Positions 26,601-34,878 of a stretch of 64,000 bases of DNA are shown piece by piece. Source of the stretch: Betaproteobacteria bacterium (GTDB taxonomy: Bacteria; Pseudomonadota; Gammaproteobacteria; Burkholderiales; Burkholderiaceae_D). A model generated the notes under the pieces. That model searched no databases, had not been told where the DNA came from, and saw only the letters and a list, made by a program, of their open reading frames with translations. Each line of letters opens with the position of its first letter. The stretch's first letter is position 1. The stretch lies in the NCBI GenBank assembly GCA_025362735.1, contig JANYFL010000039.1, positions 1 to 64,000 of the forward strand, written 5' to 3'. A program made the position numbers and the translations under genes.

Positions 26601-27872
26601 ATGACACCACCTGAGTCTTCAGTCGCCGCCGTCTCCCACACGTCACCGCGCTCGTTCGCGGCGATGCGGCATCCCGGTTACCGGATGCATTTCATGACCT
26701 TTATGTTGACCATGATGGCCGACAACATTGAGCATGTGATCAGCTACTGGATGATGTACCAGAAGTTTCATTCGCCCGCGCTGGGCGGCTTTGCGGTGCT
26801 GTCGCACTGGTTGCCCTATCTGGCGTTCTCGGTACCGGTCGGCGCTCTGACGGATCGCTTCGATCCGCGCCGCCTCATTCAAATCGGCATGCTGATGTTC
26901 ATCACCGCATCTCTGGGCTGGGGTTATTTTTTCATTACCGATACCTTGCAGATGTGGCATGCCATGCTGCTGCTGGTGATCCACGGTTGCGCAGGCGTGT
27001 TGTGGACGACGCCGAATCAATTGTTACTACACGACATCGTGCCGAAATCGGAACTGCAAAGCGCGGTGCGGCTTAATGCGACTGCGCGTTATCTCGGCAT
27101 GCTGGTCGGGCCGGCGGTCGGTGGCGTATTGCTGCTGGGACTCGGTGCTTCCAACGGCATCCTGTTCAACACGGTGTTCTATCTCCCACTGGTGTTATGG
27201 ATGTGGAAAGCGCCCTATGGCCCCGGTTTCCATAAGGACGCGCCAGTCCCCAAGCGGGTGGTAAACGGATTGGCTGATTTGACCCAGACTCTGCGTGACA
27301 TTGCTGGACAACCTGTGATCGTTTCGATGACACTGCTGGCCGGAGCCGCATCGTTTTTTGTGGGCAATAGCTATCAGGCGCAAATGCCCAATTTTGCGCA
27401 AGACCTGGGTCATGGCGATCCGGGAACGGCCTATAGCATGTTGCTTGCAGCGGATGCGGCTGGAGCCTTGATCGCGGGGATTGTTCTGGAAAGCTCGGGG
27501 CTGCTACGCGCACATACCCGAACCGCGTTGATGCTGGCCATGGCCTGGTGTATCGCACTGGCGAGCTTTGCGCTGATCCGCAGCTATCCGCTAGCCCTCA
27601 TGCTGTTATTCATGGCAGGATTCTTCGAGCTTTCATTCGGCAGCATGGCGCAAACCCTGGTGCAATTGAACGCACCGGTCGATCTGCGCGGTCGCGTGAT
27701 TGGCCTGTTCAATATGTCGGCGATGGGCCTACGCGCATTCAGTGGCATCACGGTCGGTATTGTCGGTACCGCCTTGGGCATTCATATTTCGCTTGCAGGT
27801 TCTGCGCTGATCCTGCTTGCACTGACAGCGTGGCTGCTGGTGCGTTCACACCGCCGGATTAAACCTGAATAA
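26601..27872 (+). CDS. MFS transporter (EntS/enterobactin-exporter-like)
   Basis: A 423-residue major facilitator with about twelve transmembrane segments. The loop between helices 2 and 3 reads SVPVGALTDRFDPRRLIQIG, a typical MFS motif A variant, and the overall pattern (LVHGCAGVLWTTPNQLLL-like helix 4 region, DLRGRVIGLFNMSAMGLRAFSG) places it in the EntS/MFS_3 group of small-molecule exporters. It follows the YqjI-like regulator closely, so metal or chelator efflux under nickel/iron-linked control is plausible. ATG 26601 was chosen over TTG 26598. Confidence 0.8.
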   Translation: MTPPESSVAAVSHTSPRSFAAMRHPGYRMHFMTFMLTMMADNIEHVISYWMMYQKFHSPALGGFAVLSHWLPYLAFSVPVGALTDRFDPRRLIQIGMLMFITASLGWGYFFITDTLQMWHAMLLLVIHGCAGVLWTTPNQLLLHDIVPKSELQSAVRLNATARYLGMLVGPAVGGVLLLGLGASNGILFNTVFYLPLVLWMWKAPYGPGFHKDAPVPKRVVNGLADLTQTLRDIAGQPVIVSMTLLAGAASFFVGNSYQAQMPNFAQDLGHGDPGTAYSMLLAADAAGALIAGIVLESSGLLRAHTRTALMLAMAWCIALASFALIRSYPLALMLLFMAGFFELSFGSMAQTLVQLNAPVDLRGRVIGLFNMSAMGLRAFSGITVGIVGTALGIHISLAGSALILLALTAWLLVRSHRRIKPE

Positions 27873-27941
27873 GGCCAATTTCAGCAGCCCTTACAATCTT
27901 GCTTCCGTGTCGTTGATGACACACATCCGCAGGAGGTGAGC

Positions 27942-28790
27942 ATGCACATCGAAACCCTCAGCGAACATGTTTGTTTCGGTGGTGTTCAGGGCTTCTACCG
28001 CCATGAATCGCAAGTCATTGGCCTGCCAATGCGCTTCTCAATCTACCAACCACCACAGGCCCAGCATGGCCCGGTACCAGTGCTGTTCTATCTGGCCGGA
28101 CTGACGTGCACTGAAGAAACCTTCATGATCAAAGCCGGGGCGCAGCGTTTCGCCGCGCAGCACGGAATCATGCTGGTTGCCCCCGATACCAGCCCGCGCA
28201 ACACCGGCATTGCGGACGTCGACAAGGACTGGGACTTCGGCACCGCCGCTGGCTTTTACGTCAATGCAACACAAGAGCCGTGGAACCAACACTTTCGTAT
28301 GCACGACTATGTGGCGCATGAACTGCGCGAACTCGTACTGGCTGAATTCCCTGCCAAAACGGATCGCATCGGCATCTTTGGTCATTCAATGGGCGGGCAC
28401 GGTGCGCTGATGCTGGGACTGCGTCATCCGAAAATCTATCGATCCGTTTCGGCTTTCGCGCCGATTGCCGCGCCGATGCAAAGTCCATGGGGAACAAAGG
28501 CTTTCGAGGGTTATCTTGGCCCGGATCGCAGTAGCTGGGAAGCCTACGATGCGACTGCCTTGATTGAGCAGGGCGCCTATGCTGCCGACAAATCCACCAT
28601 CCTGATCGACCAGGGCCTTGCCGATAAACATCTGGGTTTGCAATTGCTGCCGCATTTGTTTGAAGCGGCTTGCCGGGCGGCTGGGCAGCCTTTGAATCTG
28701 CGCATGCACGAAGGCTATGACCACGGCTACTACTTCATCAGCAGCTTCATTGAAGATCACATCGCCCATCACGCACGTTTACTGGGTTGA
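27942..28790 (+). CDS. fghA: S-formylglutathione hydrolase
   Basis: Serine esterase that splits S-formylglutathione to formate and glutathione, the second step of formaldehyde detoxification after FrmA. From ATG 27942, preceded by AGGAGG five bases upstream, the protein has 282 residues. The nucleophile elbow is FGHSMGGHGAL, with DKDWDFGTAAGFYV and the catalytic His in EGYDHGYYFI. It fits the esterase D family fully. The frmA gene is about 3 kb upstream, with four other genes between. Confidence 0.96.
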   Translation: MHIETLSEHVCFGGVQGFYRHESQVIGLPMRFSIYQPPQAQHGPVPVLFYLAGLTCTEETFMIKAGAQRFAAQHGIMLVAPDTSPRNTGIADVDKDWDFGTAAGFYVNATQEPWNQHFRMHDYVAHELRELVLAEFPAKTDRIGIFGHSMGGHGALMLGLRHPKIYRSVSAFAPIAAPMQSPWGTKAFEGYLGPDRSSWEAYDATALIEQGAYAADKSTILIDQGLADKHLGLQLLPHLFEAACRAAGQPLNLRMHEGYDHGYYFISSFIEDHIAHHARLLG

Positions 28791-28801
28791 ATCACAGCAC
28801 C

Positions 28802-29008
28802 ATGATCGACGACGAACCGCGTTCGCCCTGTAAATCGATCTGCAAGATGGATCAGCGCCTGATGAGCGAGCAGGGTAGTTTGTGCGCAGGCTGTTATCGA
28901 ACCATTGAAGAAATCGCAATGTGGGGCAGTGTTGATCCCGCTACGAAACGCGACATCCTCGACCGCATTCCTGCACGCAAACAAGCCTTGCGTCAGAAGC
29001 CGCGCTGA
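28802..29008 (+). CDS. DUF1289 small Cys-motif protein
   Basis: A 68-residue protein with the four-Cys pattern PCKSICKMD and LCAGCYRTIEEIAMW, the DUF1289 signature, which probably binds a metal. Basic residues cluster at the C-terminus. It starts 11 bases after fghA and is likely co-transcribed. Members occur next to many unrelated genes, so the context does not reveal the role. Confidence 0.88.
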   Translation: MIDDEPRSPCKSICKMDQRLMSEQGSLCAGCYRTIEEIAMWGSVDPATKRDILDRIPARKQALRQKPR

Positions 29009-29028
29009 AAGACTGAACCGCTAACTCT

Positions 29029-29056
29029 GCGTCATTCCCGCGAAGTCGGGAATGAC
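29029..29056. repeat. Short palindrome CGTCATTCCCGC..GGGAATGACG
   Basis: A compact hairpin of the GTCATTCC family, with 11-base arms and a short loop, lies 20 bases after the DUF1289 stop. It may help end transcription, but no T-run follows. Confidence 0.8.
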
Positions 29057-29118
29057 GGCGTGGTACTTAAGCGGTATTTTCCAAGGGATGCCTCCTCATC
29101 GTACGAGATAATGCAGAC

Positions 29119-31311
29119 ATGGATTTACCGACTCTCAAACGCACCATTTTCAGCCAGTACTTTTACAGCGGCATTGGCGTCGCCAGTGGCGTGCTCGGTA
29201 TTGCCGTCGTCAGCAATGCCTTGTTCGGTTTTCAGGTCGCGGCGGCAGCAGCGACCGGTGCGGTTGCCGTCAGCATCGTCGATACGCCCGGCCCGGTACG
29301 GCACAAATTCAGCGAGCTATTGGCGGCCGTTCTGCTGACCACACTGGCAGGCCTGGCAACCGGATTGAGTCGCGAGTCGCCGCTAATGCTGGGCATCACC
29401 ATCCTGACTCTGAGTTTTTTCGTTTCGATGCTGGCGGCCTATGGCAAAAAGGCTCAACCACTCAGTTTTGCGGCCATGCTGATGATGGTCCTGACCATGG
29501 GTACGTCACTGGCCGATCCCGCGGCCGTCCTGGAACACAGCCTGATCGCGGCCATTGGCGGCCTGGTCTATACCGCTTACGCGCTCGCCCTTGCAGCGCT
29601 ACTTTGGCATCGCACCAAACAGCAAGCGCTGGCTGAATGCCTGTATGAGTTTGCCCGCTATCTGGAAATCAAGTCGCGCTTTTTCGACGCGGCAACCGAT
29701 CTGGACGAGAACTATGCCGCCATCATTACTCAGCAGAGCATCATCACCGAGCGCCTGCAGACGGCGCGCGACTTTGTCTTCCGCGACTTGCGCGATGAGC
29801 GCGATGGCCGTCTGGCCGCGACACTATTCGCCACCATCGATCTGTACGAGTACATCCTGTCGAGCCAGACCGACTATGTGGTGCTGCGTAAACACTTTGG
29901 AGGTTCGGATGTCCTGATGTTTTTGCGCGATCTGATTTGCAAGGGGGAGCACGACATCGAACGCGTGTCCTGGGCCATCACCCGCAATCGCGAACCAGGC
30001 CAGGCGATTAATTTCAAGGCCGAGCTATTTGCCATCGCGCATGAATTGCAGCGGCTGCGTCAAGAAGCGAAAACCCCTGATTCAACACAGGCGCTGGAGA
30101 TTCTCAGCAGTACCTTTGCACGCGTACGCCATACCGTTGAACACATCGAACAGATGCACGTCGTCGCTCGCACCCCCGTTGCACCGGGGGTGCTGGCTGG
30201 TGGACTCGATCTCAAGCCTTTTCTCAGTCATCCCAACTACAGCCCACGCGTTCTGGCCGCGCACGCCACGCTCGACTCACCCATTCTGCGGCACGCACTG
30301 CGCATGAGCCTGGCGATGGGTTGCGGTTATCTGCTCGTGCGCCATCTCCCCTACGCCACGCATGGTCAGTGGATACTGCTGACCATTGCGGTCATCATGC
30401 GTGCCAATTTCAGTCTGGCACGCCAGCGGACTGCAGATCGCCTCAGCGGTAATCTTATCGGTTGCGTGCTCACTGCCTTGCTGTTGCACTTCGTGCATTT
30501 CACTCCCGTCATACTTGCGGCGGTCTTTATCGCAATGGCGCTGTCGCATACGTTTGCGACGATCAACTACCGCTTTACTTCGGTCGCCGCCTGCATCATG
30601 GGCTTGCTGCAATTACATCTGCTGAATATTGGCAGTCCCTTCCTGATTACCGAGCGTGTGGCGGATACGTTCATTGGTGCGGCACTCGCTTACCTGTTCA
30701 GCTTCGTATTGCCGCACTGGGAATTTCGCGGCATTCCGCGTCTGGTACTCACATTACTTAAAACGCATGGCGACTATGGCCGTGCCGTGTTGGTACCCAA
30801 ACCGCAAGAGATGGACTACCGCATGGCCCGCAAACATTTGCTGGATGCTTTGGCCGCACTATCGACTGCGGTGCGACGAATGATTGATGAACCCACCAGT
30901 CAGAATCGCTCGGTCGGCGAGTTGAACAGTTTTATCACCTTGAACTATCTTCTGGCATCGCAACTTGCCGCTACGCGCGTTCTGCTGCAACGACGCGGCA
31001 GCGAACTGAATCCGCAAGATGCACAGATTCTGATCAACGCAAGCAAGATCGAGCTCGACCGCAGTCTCAGCTTTGCAATGCAAGAAATCGAGCGACTGGG
31101 CATGAGCGCATCGTCGTCAAAGGCACTTGCCGAAGATGCGGCCAGCACCGCATTAGCCGATAGCGCAACTGGCACGGTTTCAGACATCTCGATCACCGAC
31201 AGCAATGCACGCCGCCAGCTGGAGCGACGTCTGCATATGGTGAGCAAACATGTCGAAGACATCCGCAATCTCTCAACTGCGATTGCAATGGACTGGCAAA
31301 CCTCAAACTAA
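29119..31311 (+). CDS. FUSC family inner-membrane transporter (YccS-like)
   Basis: A 730-residue membrane protein built as two hydrophobic blocks (about residues 15-165 and 390-540), each followed by a cytoplasmic helical domain, the FUSC/YccS/aromatic-acid exporter layout. RLSGNLIGCVLTALLLHFVH in the second block is typical of FUSC domains. Members export aromatic acids or related compounds, often with an HlyD-type partner; none is adjacent here, so it resembles the stand-alone YccS/YhfK group. Substrate unknown. Confidence 0.85.
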   Translation: MDLPTLKRTIFSQYFYSGIGVASGVLGIAVVSNALFGFQVAAAAATGAVAVSIVDTPGPVRHKFSELLAAVLLTTLAGLATGLSRESPLMLGITILTLSFFVSMLAAYGKKAQPLSFAAMLMMVLTMGTSLADPAAVLEHSLIAAIGGLVYTAYALALAALLWHRTKQQALAECLYEFARYLEIKSRFFDAATDLDENYAAIITQQSIITERLQTARDFVFRDLRDERDGRLAATLFATIDLYEYILSSQTDYVVLRKHFGGSDVLMFLRDLICKGEHDIERVSWAITRNREPGQAINFKAELFAIAHELQRLRQEAKTPDSTQALEILSSTFARVRHTVEHIEQMHVVARTPVAPGVLAGGLDLKPFLSHPNYSPRVLAAHATLDSPILRHALRMSLAMGCGYLLVRHLPYATHGQWILLTIAVIMRANFSLARQRTADRLSGNLIGCVLTALLLHFVHFTPVILAAVFIAMALSHTFATINYRFTSVAACIMGLLQLHLLNIGSPFLITERVADTFIGAALAYLFSFVLPHWEFRGIPRLVLTLLKTHGDYGRAVLVPKPQEMDYRMARKHLLDALAALSTAVRRMIDEPTSQNRSVGELNSFITLNYLLASQLAATRVLLQRRGSELNPQDAQILINASKIELDRSLSFAMQEIERLGMSASSSKALAEDAASTALADSATGTVSDISITDSNARRQLERRLHMVSKHVEDIRNLSTAIAMDWQTSN

Positions 31312-31414
31312 GTTGTGCATCCGATGTGGTGCACGGACAACTTCGACCATTTGCCCTACAGCCAGCCCATAAAATTCGCTTCATGCCTAAAGCTGGGCAA
31401 GCTATGATGTCCGT

Positions 31415-32020
31415 ATGCAACATCTGGATACCTTGCAACTGGTCGCACTCGCCGCCGCCCTTGGCTGGGCCAGTGGTTTGCGTCTTTACACGGTTCTGTT
31501 CATCGTCGGTGCCGTGCAAAGGCTGGACTGGTTTGATCTCCCACAGGGACTGGAAATTCTTTCTCATCCGCTCGTTCTCAGCGCATCCGGGCTGATGGTG
31601 GTGGTTGAATTTTTCGCCGACAAAATTCCCTGGCTCGACAGCCTGTGGGATACGGTTCATACCTTCATTCGCATTCCCGCTGGGGCCATGCTCGCTGCCA
31701 GCGTGATCGGCGATCACAGTTCAGCGACAACACTGGCCCTGGCGATTATGGGTGGCACGCTTGCAGCAGGCAGCCACTTCACCAAAGCCGGGACACGTGC
31801 ACTCGCCAATACCTCACCAGAACCCTTTTCCAATATCGGCCTGTCCCTGGGCGAAGACGCGCTTGCCACGGGCGGCCTGCTGCTGGCACTCGCACATCCC
31901 TTTATCTTTCTGCTGATGCTGATTCTGTTCATCGCACTGGCCGCATGGTTGGTGCCCAAGCTCTGGCGCTTCATCAAGCGCCGCTTTAATAGTTTCCGGA
32001 TCGAAGACCCGGTTTCTTAG
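31415..32020 (+). CDS. DUF4126 membrane protein
   Basis: A 201-residue protein with about five hydrophobic segments. ALGWASGLRLYTVLFIVG at the N-terminus and GSHFTKAGTRALANTSPEPFSNIG in the middle are the conserved parts of DUF4126. It stands between the FUSC gene and the PAP2 gene, on the same strand, with gaps of about 100 and 66 bases. No function is known for the family. Confidence 0.85.
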   Translation: MQHLDTLQLVALAAALGWASGLRLYTVLFIVGAVQRLDWFDLPQGLEILSHPLVLSASGLMVVVEFFADKIPWLDSLWDTVHTFIRIPAGAMLAASVIGDHSSATTLALAIMGGTLAAGSHFTKAGTRALANTSPEPFSNIGLSLGEDALATGGLLLALAHPFIFLLMLILFIALAAWLVPKLWRFIKRRFNSFRIEDPVS

Positions 32021-32086
32021 CGCCTGTTGCCTTTGGTCTGACAAAAAGGCCGGGCCACTTGGTCGGTCGGATAGAATCCCGTCTCA

Positions 32087-32869
32087 ATGAAGACGCGCCT
32101 GCCTTTACTCCTGCTGTGGTCGTTGCCGGTTGCGGCCTTGTTGTTCATTGTTAGCCTCGCGCTGTGGCAAACCCCCTTGAATGTGGTCTGGTTTCAAGAC
32201 GGCCAGAAACTGGCAGCCGTCTTGCCGGACCCTCTTTGGGCTGGTTTCACCATCCTCGGTTCCGGTGCAGGCGCATATGCTCTGATGACTCCCGCTTTGG
32301 TGTTGGGCCAACCGCGCTGGCTGGCCGCTGCCTTTTTAACCTTGCCGATCGGCGGCATTGCCACGCGGCTTCCAAAAATTTTCCTGGAAAGTGCACGTCC
32401 AGCCGGAACATTGGGGGTCGATCCGCTTCATGTCATTGGTGAAGTGTTGCGCCACAGTTCGTTTCCCTCAGGCCACAGCCTGACTGCATTTGCCTTTGCC
32501 GCCTTGATCATTTTTTTGAGCCGCCGCGCATGGCTCACGGCAATCGTGGCCTTGCCGCTGGCCATACTGATCGCATTCAGCCGCATCGCGGTCGGCGCGC
32601 ACTGGCCCGCAGACGTGCTGGCCGGAGCCGGACTTGGATGGCTGTGCGGTGCGCTTGGCGCGTGGCTTGCGATACGTTGGCAAGGCTGGAATACCACAAT
32701 CGGTATCCGCATCCTTGCCTGCATTTTGGTGGGTAACGCGATCTATCTGTTTTTCGGCGATCTGGGATACCCCCAGGTTCGGTGGCTGCAATATCTACTT
32801 GGGGTGATCGCGCTGCTCTGTAGTTTGTCTGCTTTGCTCAAGCCTCAACTTCAAGCACAGAACCGCTGA
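32087..32869 (+). CDS. PAP2-type membrane phosphatase
   Basis: A 260-residue integral membrane protein with the three phosphatase motifs of the PAP2/LpxE/UppP-type superfamily: KIFLESARP, SSFPSGHSLTAFAF and SRIAVGAHWPADVLAG. These would remove phosphate from a lipid phosphate or pyrophosphate at the periplasmic face. It overlaps the next gene by one base and begins a tightly packed series (membrane protein, GT2, GT39), which points to lipid or lipid-carrier modification. Confidence 0.9.
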   Translation: MKTRLPLLLLWSLPVAALLFIVSLALWQTPLNVVWFQDGQKLAAVLPDPLWAGFTILGSGAGAYALMTPALVLGQPRWLAAAFLTLPIGGIATRLPKIFLESARPAGTLGVDPLHVIGEVLRHSSFPSGHSLTAFAFAALIIFLSRRAWLTAIVALPLAILIAFSRIAVGAHWPADVLAGAGLGWLCGALGAWLAIRWQGWNTTIGIRILACILVGNAIYLFFGDLGYPQVRWLQYLLGVIALLCSLSALLKPQLQAQNR

Positions 32870-33801
32870 TGCGTAACCAACTCTTGCGATTCGCAGCGTT
32901 TCTGATCACAGCAGCTCTACTGATCTGGCTGATTCGCAATGCAGATTTGCGGAACCTGACGCAGCAATTACTGAGTATCGACCCATTGAAGCTGGCGCTG
33001 GCGCTGGTGCTGTTCATGCTCAGTTATCTGTTGCGGGCGGCACGGGTCTTCGACGAATTCCGTTATGAAACAGGAAGTAAAGATCGCATTAGCAGTTTTG
33101 CCTCTTTACACTTTGTTCACTTTCTGCGTTTGACCTTGATTCATAACGCGCTGGTCAACGTTGTCCCTTTGCGCGCCGGCGAGATTGCCTTTCCCGTATT
33201 GCTGAAACGCTGGTTCGACGTTCCTGCTCAACGCTCGGTCGTTGCCTTGCTCTGGTTACGTGTTCAGGATGCGCTGGTCGTGCTAGCCCTGGCCGCATTG
33301 GTCTGGCCTGGTCTGGCTATAGGACTGCGTGCTGCAGCAATTGGAGCCGTGTTGTTGATGGCATGGGCCATTCCCGCCTGGATGCGCAGGCATCGCACAG
33401 AAGCCTCGGGTACAGGCCGGATTGCGAAAATCAAAGCCGCACTCGCCCAATCAACGCGTTCCAACATGCGCAGTTGGCTGTGGACCCTGGCCAACTGGTC
33501 GGTCAAGATCACTGCGGCGGCCAGCTTGCTCGCTGGTCTCCTACAGATCACGACCAGTGTTGCTGCGCTGGGTGCGCTCGGTGGCGAACTGGCAGCAATT
33601 CTTCCCGTTCAGGGAGTGGCTGGATTTGGCACCTACGAAGCCGGCGTCGCAGCGCTAATGCGCACGTACAATGTGAGCATGACTGCCGGTTTGCAGGCCG
33701 CGCTGATCCTGCATCTGATCATGCTGGGTTGCGCGTTGTTGGCAGGAGGATTGGCTGCGGCTTTGCTACCCAGTGCGCCGAAGGCAACTGCAGCGCTCTA
33801 G
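32869..33801 (+). CDS. Lysylphosphatidylglycerol-synthase-TM / flippase-like membrane protein
   Basis: A 310-residue protein with about eight transmembrane helices. It corresponds to the membrane domain of MprF/UPF0104 proteins: ALVLFMLSYLLRAARVFDEF near the start, NVVPLRAGEIAFPVLL with the conserved Arg-Ala-Gly-Glu, and IPVQGVAGFGTYEAGVAALM near the end. Proteins with only this domain are thought to act as lipid flippases or partners of glycolipid enzymes. It is translationally coupled to the PAP2 gene. Confidence 0.85.
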   Translation: MRNQLLRFAAFLITAALLIWLIRNADLRNLTQQLLSIDPLKLALALVLFMLSYLLRAARVFDEFRYETGSKDRISSFASLHFVHFLRLTLIHNALVNVVPLRAGEIAFPVLLKRWFDVPAQRSVVALLWLRVQDALVVLALAALVWPGLAIGLRAAAIGAVLLMAWAIPAWMRRHRTEASGTGRIAKIKAALAQSTRSNMRSWLWTLANWSVKITAAASLLAGLLQITTSVAALGALGGELAAILPVQGVAGFGTYEAGVAALMRTYNVSMTAGLQAALILHLIMLGCALLAGGLAAALLPSAPKATAAL

Positions 33802-33822
33802 AAAATAAGAGACATTTGAACC

Positions 33823-34878
33823 ATGACTTCTGCTCCGCTCGAATCGCCACTTCAATCCCCACCAGCCAAAGCGGGCCTATCGTCCGTGCCACCGCATCGT
33901 CTGTCGATCATTATTCCGATGTACAACGAAGCCGACAATGTCGCGCCGATGCTGGAACGCATTCATGACGGCTTGGCTGACTATGCGTGGCCATGGGAAT
34001 TGATTCTGGTCGATGACGGCAGTACCGATGCCACCGTGACGCAGTTGCGGCGCTGCAGCCAATACTTCGGCCCGCATGTGCGCGTGGTCGAACTGATGCG
34101 CAACTTCAAGCAGACTGCGGCGATGCAGGCCGGCATTGACGCAGCACGCGGCGACATCATCGTCACGCTTGATGGCGATCTACAAAATGATCCCGCCGAC
34201 ATTCCGCGTCTGGTGGCACGCTTGCTCAACGAAGACCTCGATTGTGTGGCGGGCTGGCGCAAAAACCGGAAGGACGGTCTGTGGTTACGGAAAATTCCTT
34301 CGCGCATTGCCAATCGTTTGATCGGCCGCGTGGTGGGCGTCAAGCTCAATGACTATGGCTGCAGTCTGAAAGCCTTTCGCGCCAGCGTCATCAAGAGCAT
34401 CCGGCTTTACGGCGAAATGCATCGCTTCATTCCAGCCTGGCTGGCAATGGTGACGACACCGCGCCGCATCGTCGAGGAGCCGGTCTCGCATCACCCTCGC
34501 ATTCACGGTGAATCCAAATACGGCATCTCGCGTACCTTCCGAGTTGTGCTCGATCTGATCTCGGTATTTTTTTTCATGCGCTATCGCGCCCGCCCCGGGC
34601 ACTTTTTCGGCGGCGTAGGACTGGTACTGGCCGCCCTGGGTTCAGTCATCCTTGCATGGCTCGCGTTTGTGAAATTTGGCCTCGGCGAAAACATCGGCAC
34701 CCGACCTTTGCTGATGGTCGGCTTTTTCTGCTGGATCGCGGGCGCACAGTTCATCTCAATGGGTGTGCTCGCCGAAACACTGGCACGCATCGACTACGAG
34801 TCCGGTTCCGCTCGTCTTTACGAAGTACGCAACCCTTCGGCTCCGACCGATACGGACTGGCATCAACCTGATGCGTGA
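33823..34878 (+). CDS. Family 2 glycosyltransferase (ArnC/DPM-like)
   Basis: A 351-residue polyprenyl-phosphate glycosyltransferase. The GT-A domain (residues about 25-250) has LSIIIPMYNEADNVAPML, LVDDGSTDAT, the metal-binding TLDGDLQNDPADI and the acceptor loop YGCSLKAFRAS; two transmembrane helices follow at the C-terminus. This is the layout of ArnC and GtrB, which load a sugar onto undecaprenyl phosphate. It overlaps the following GT39 gene, so the two probably act in sequence. Confidence 0.92.
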   Translation: MTSAPLESPLQSPPAKAGLSSVPPHRLSIIIPMYNEADNVAPMLERIHDGLADYAWPWELILVDDGSTDATVTQLRRCSQYFGPHVRVVELMRNFKQTAAMQAGIDAARGDIIVTLDGDLQNDPADIPRLVARLLNEDLDCVAGWRKNRKDGLWLRKIPSRIANRLIGRVVGVKLNDYGCSLKAFRASVIKSIRLYGEMHRFIPAWLAMVTTPRRIVEEPVSHHPRIHGESKYGISRTFRVVLDLISVFFFMRYRARPGHFFGGVGLVLAALGSVILAWLAFVKFGLGENIGTRPLLMVGFFCWIAGAQFISMGVLAETLARIDYESGSARLYEVRNPSAPTDTDWHQPDA

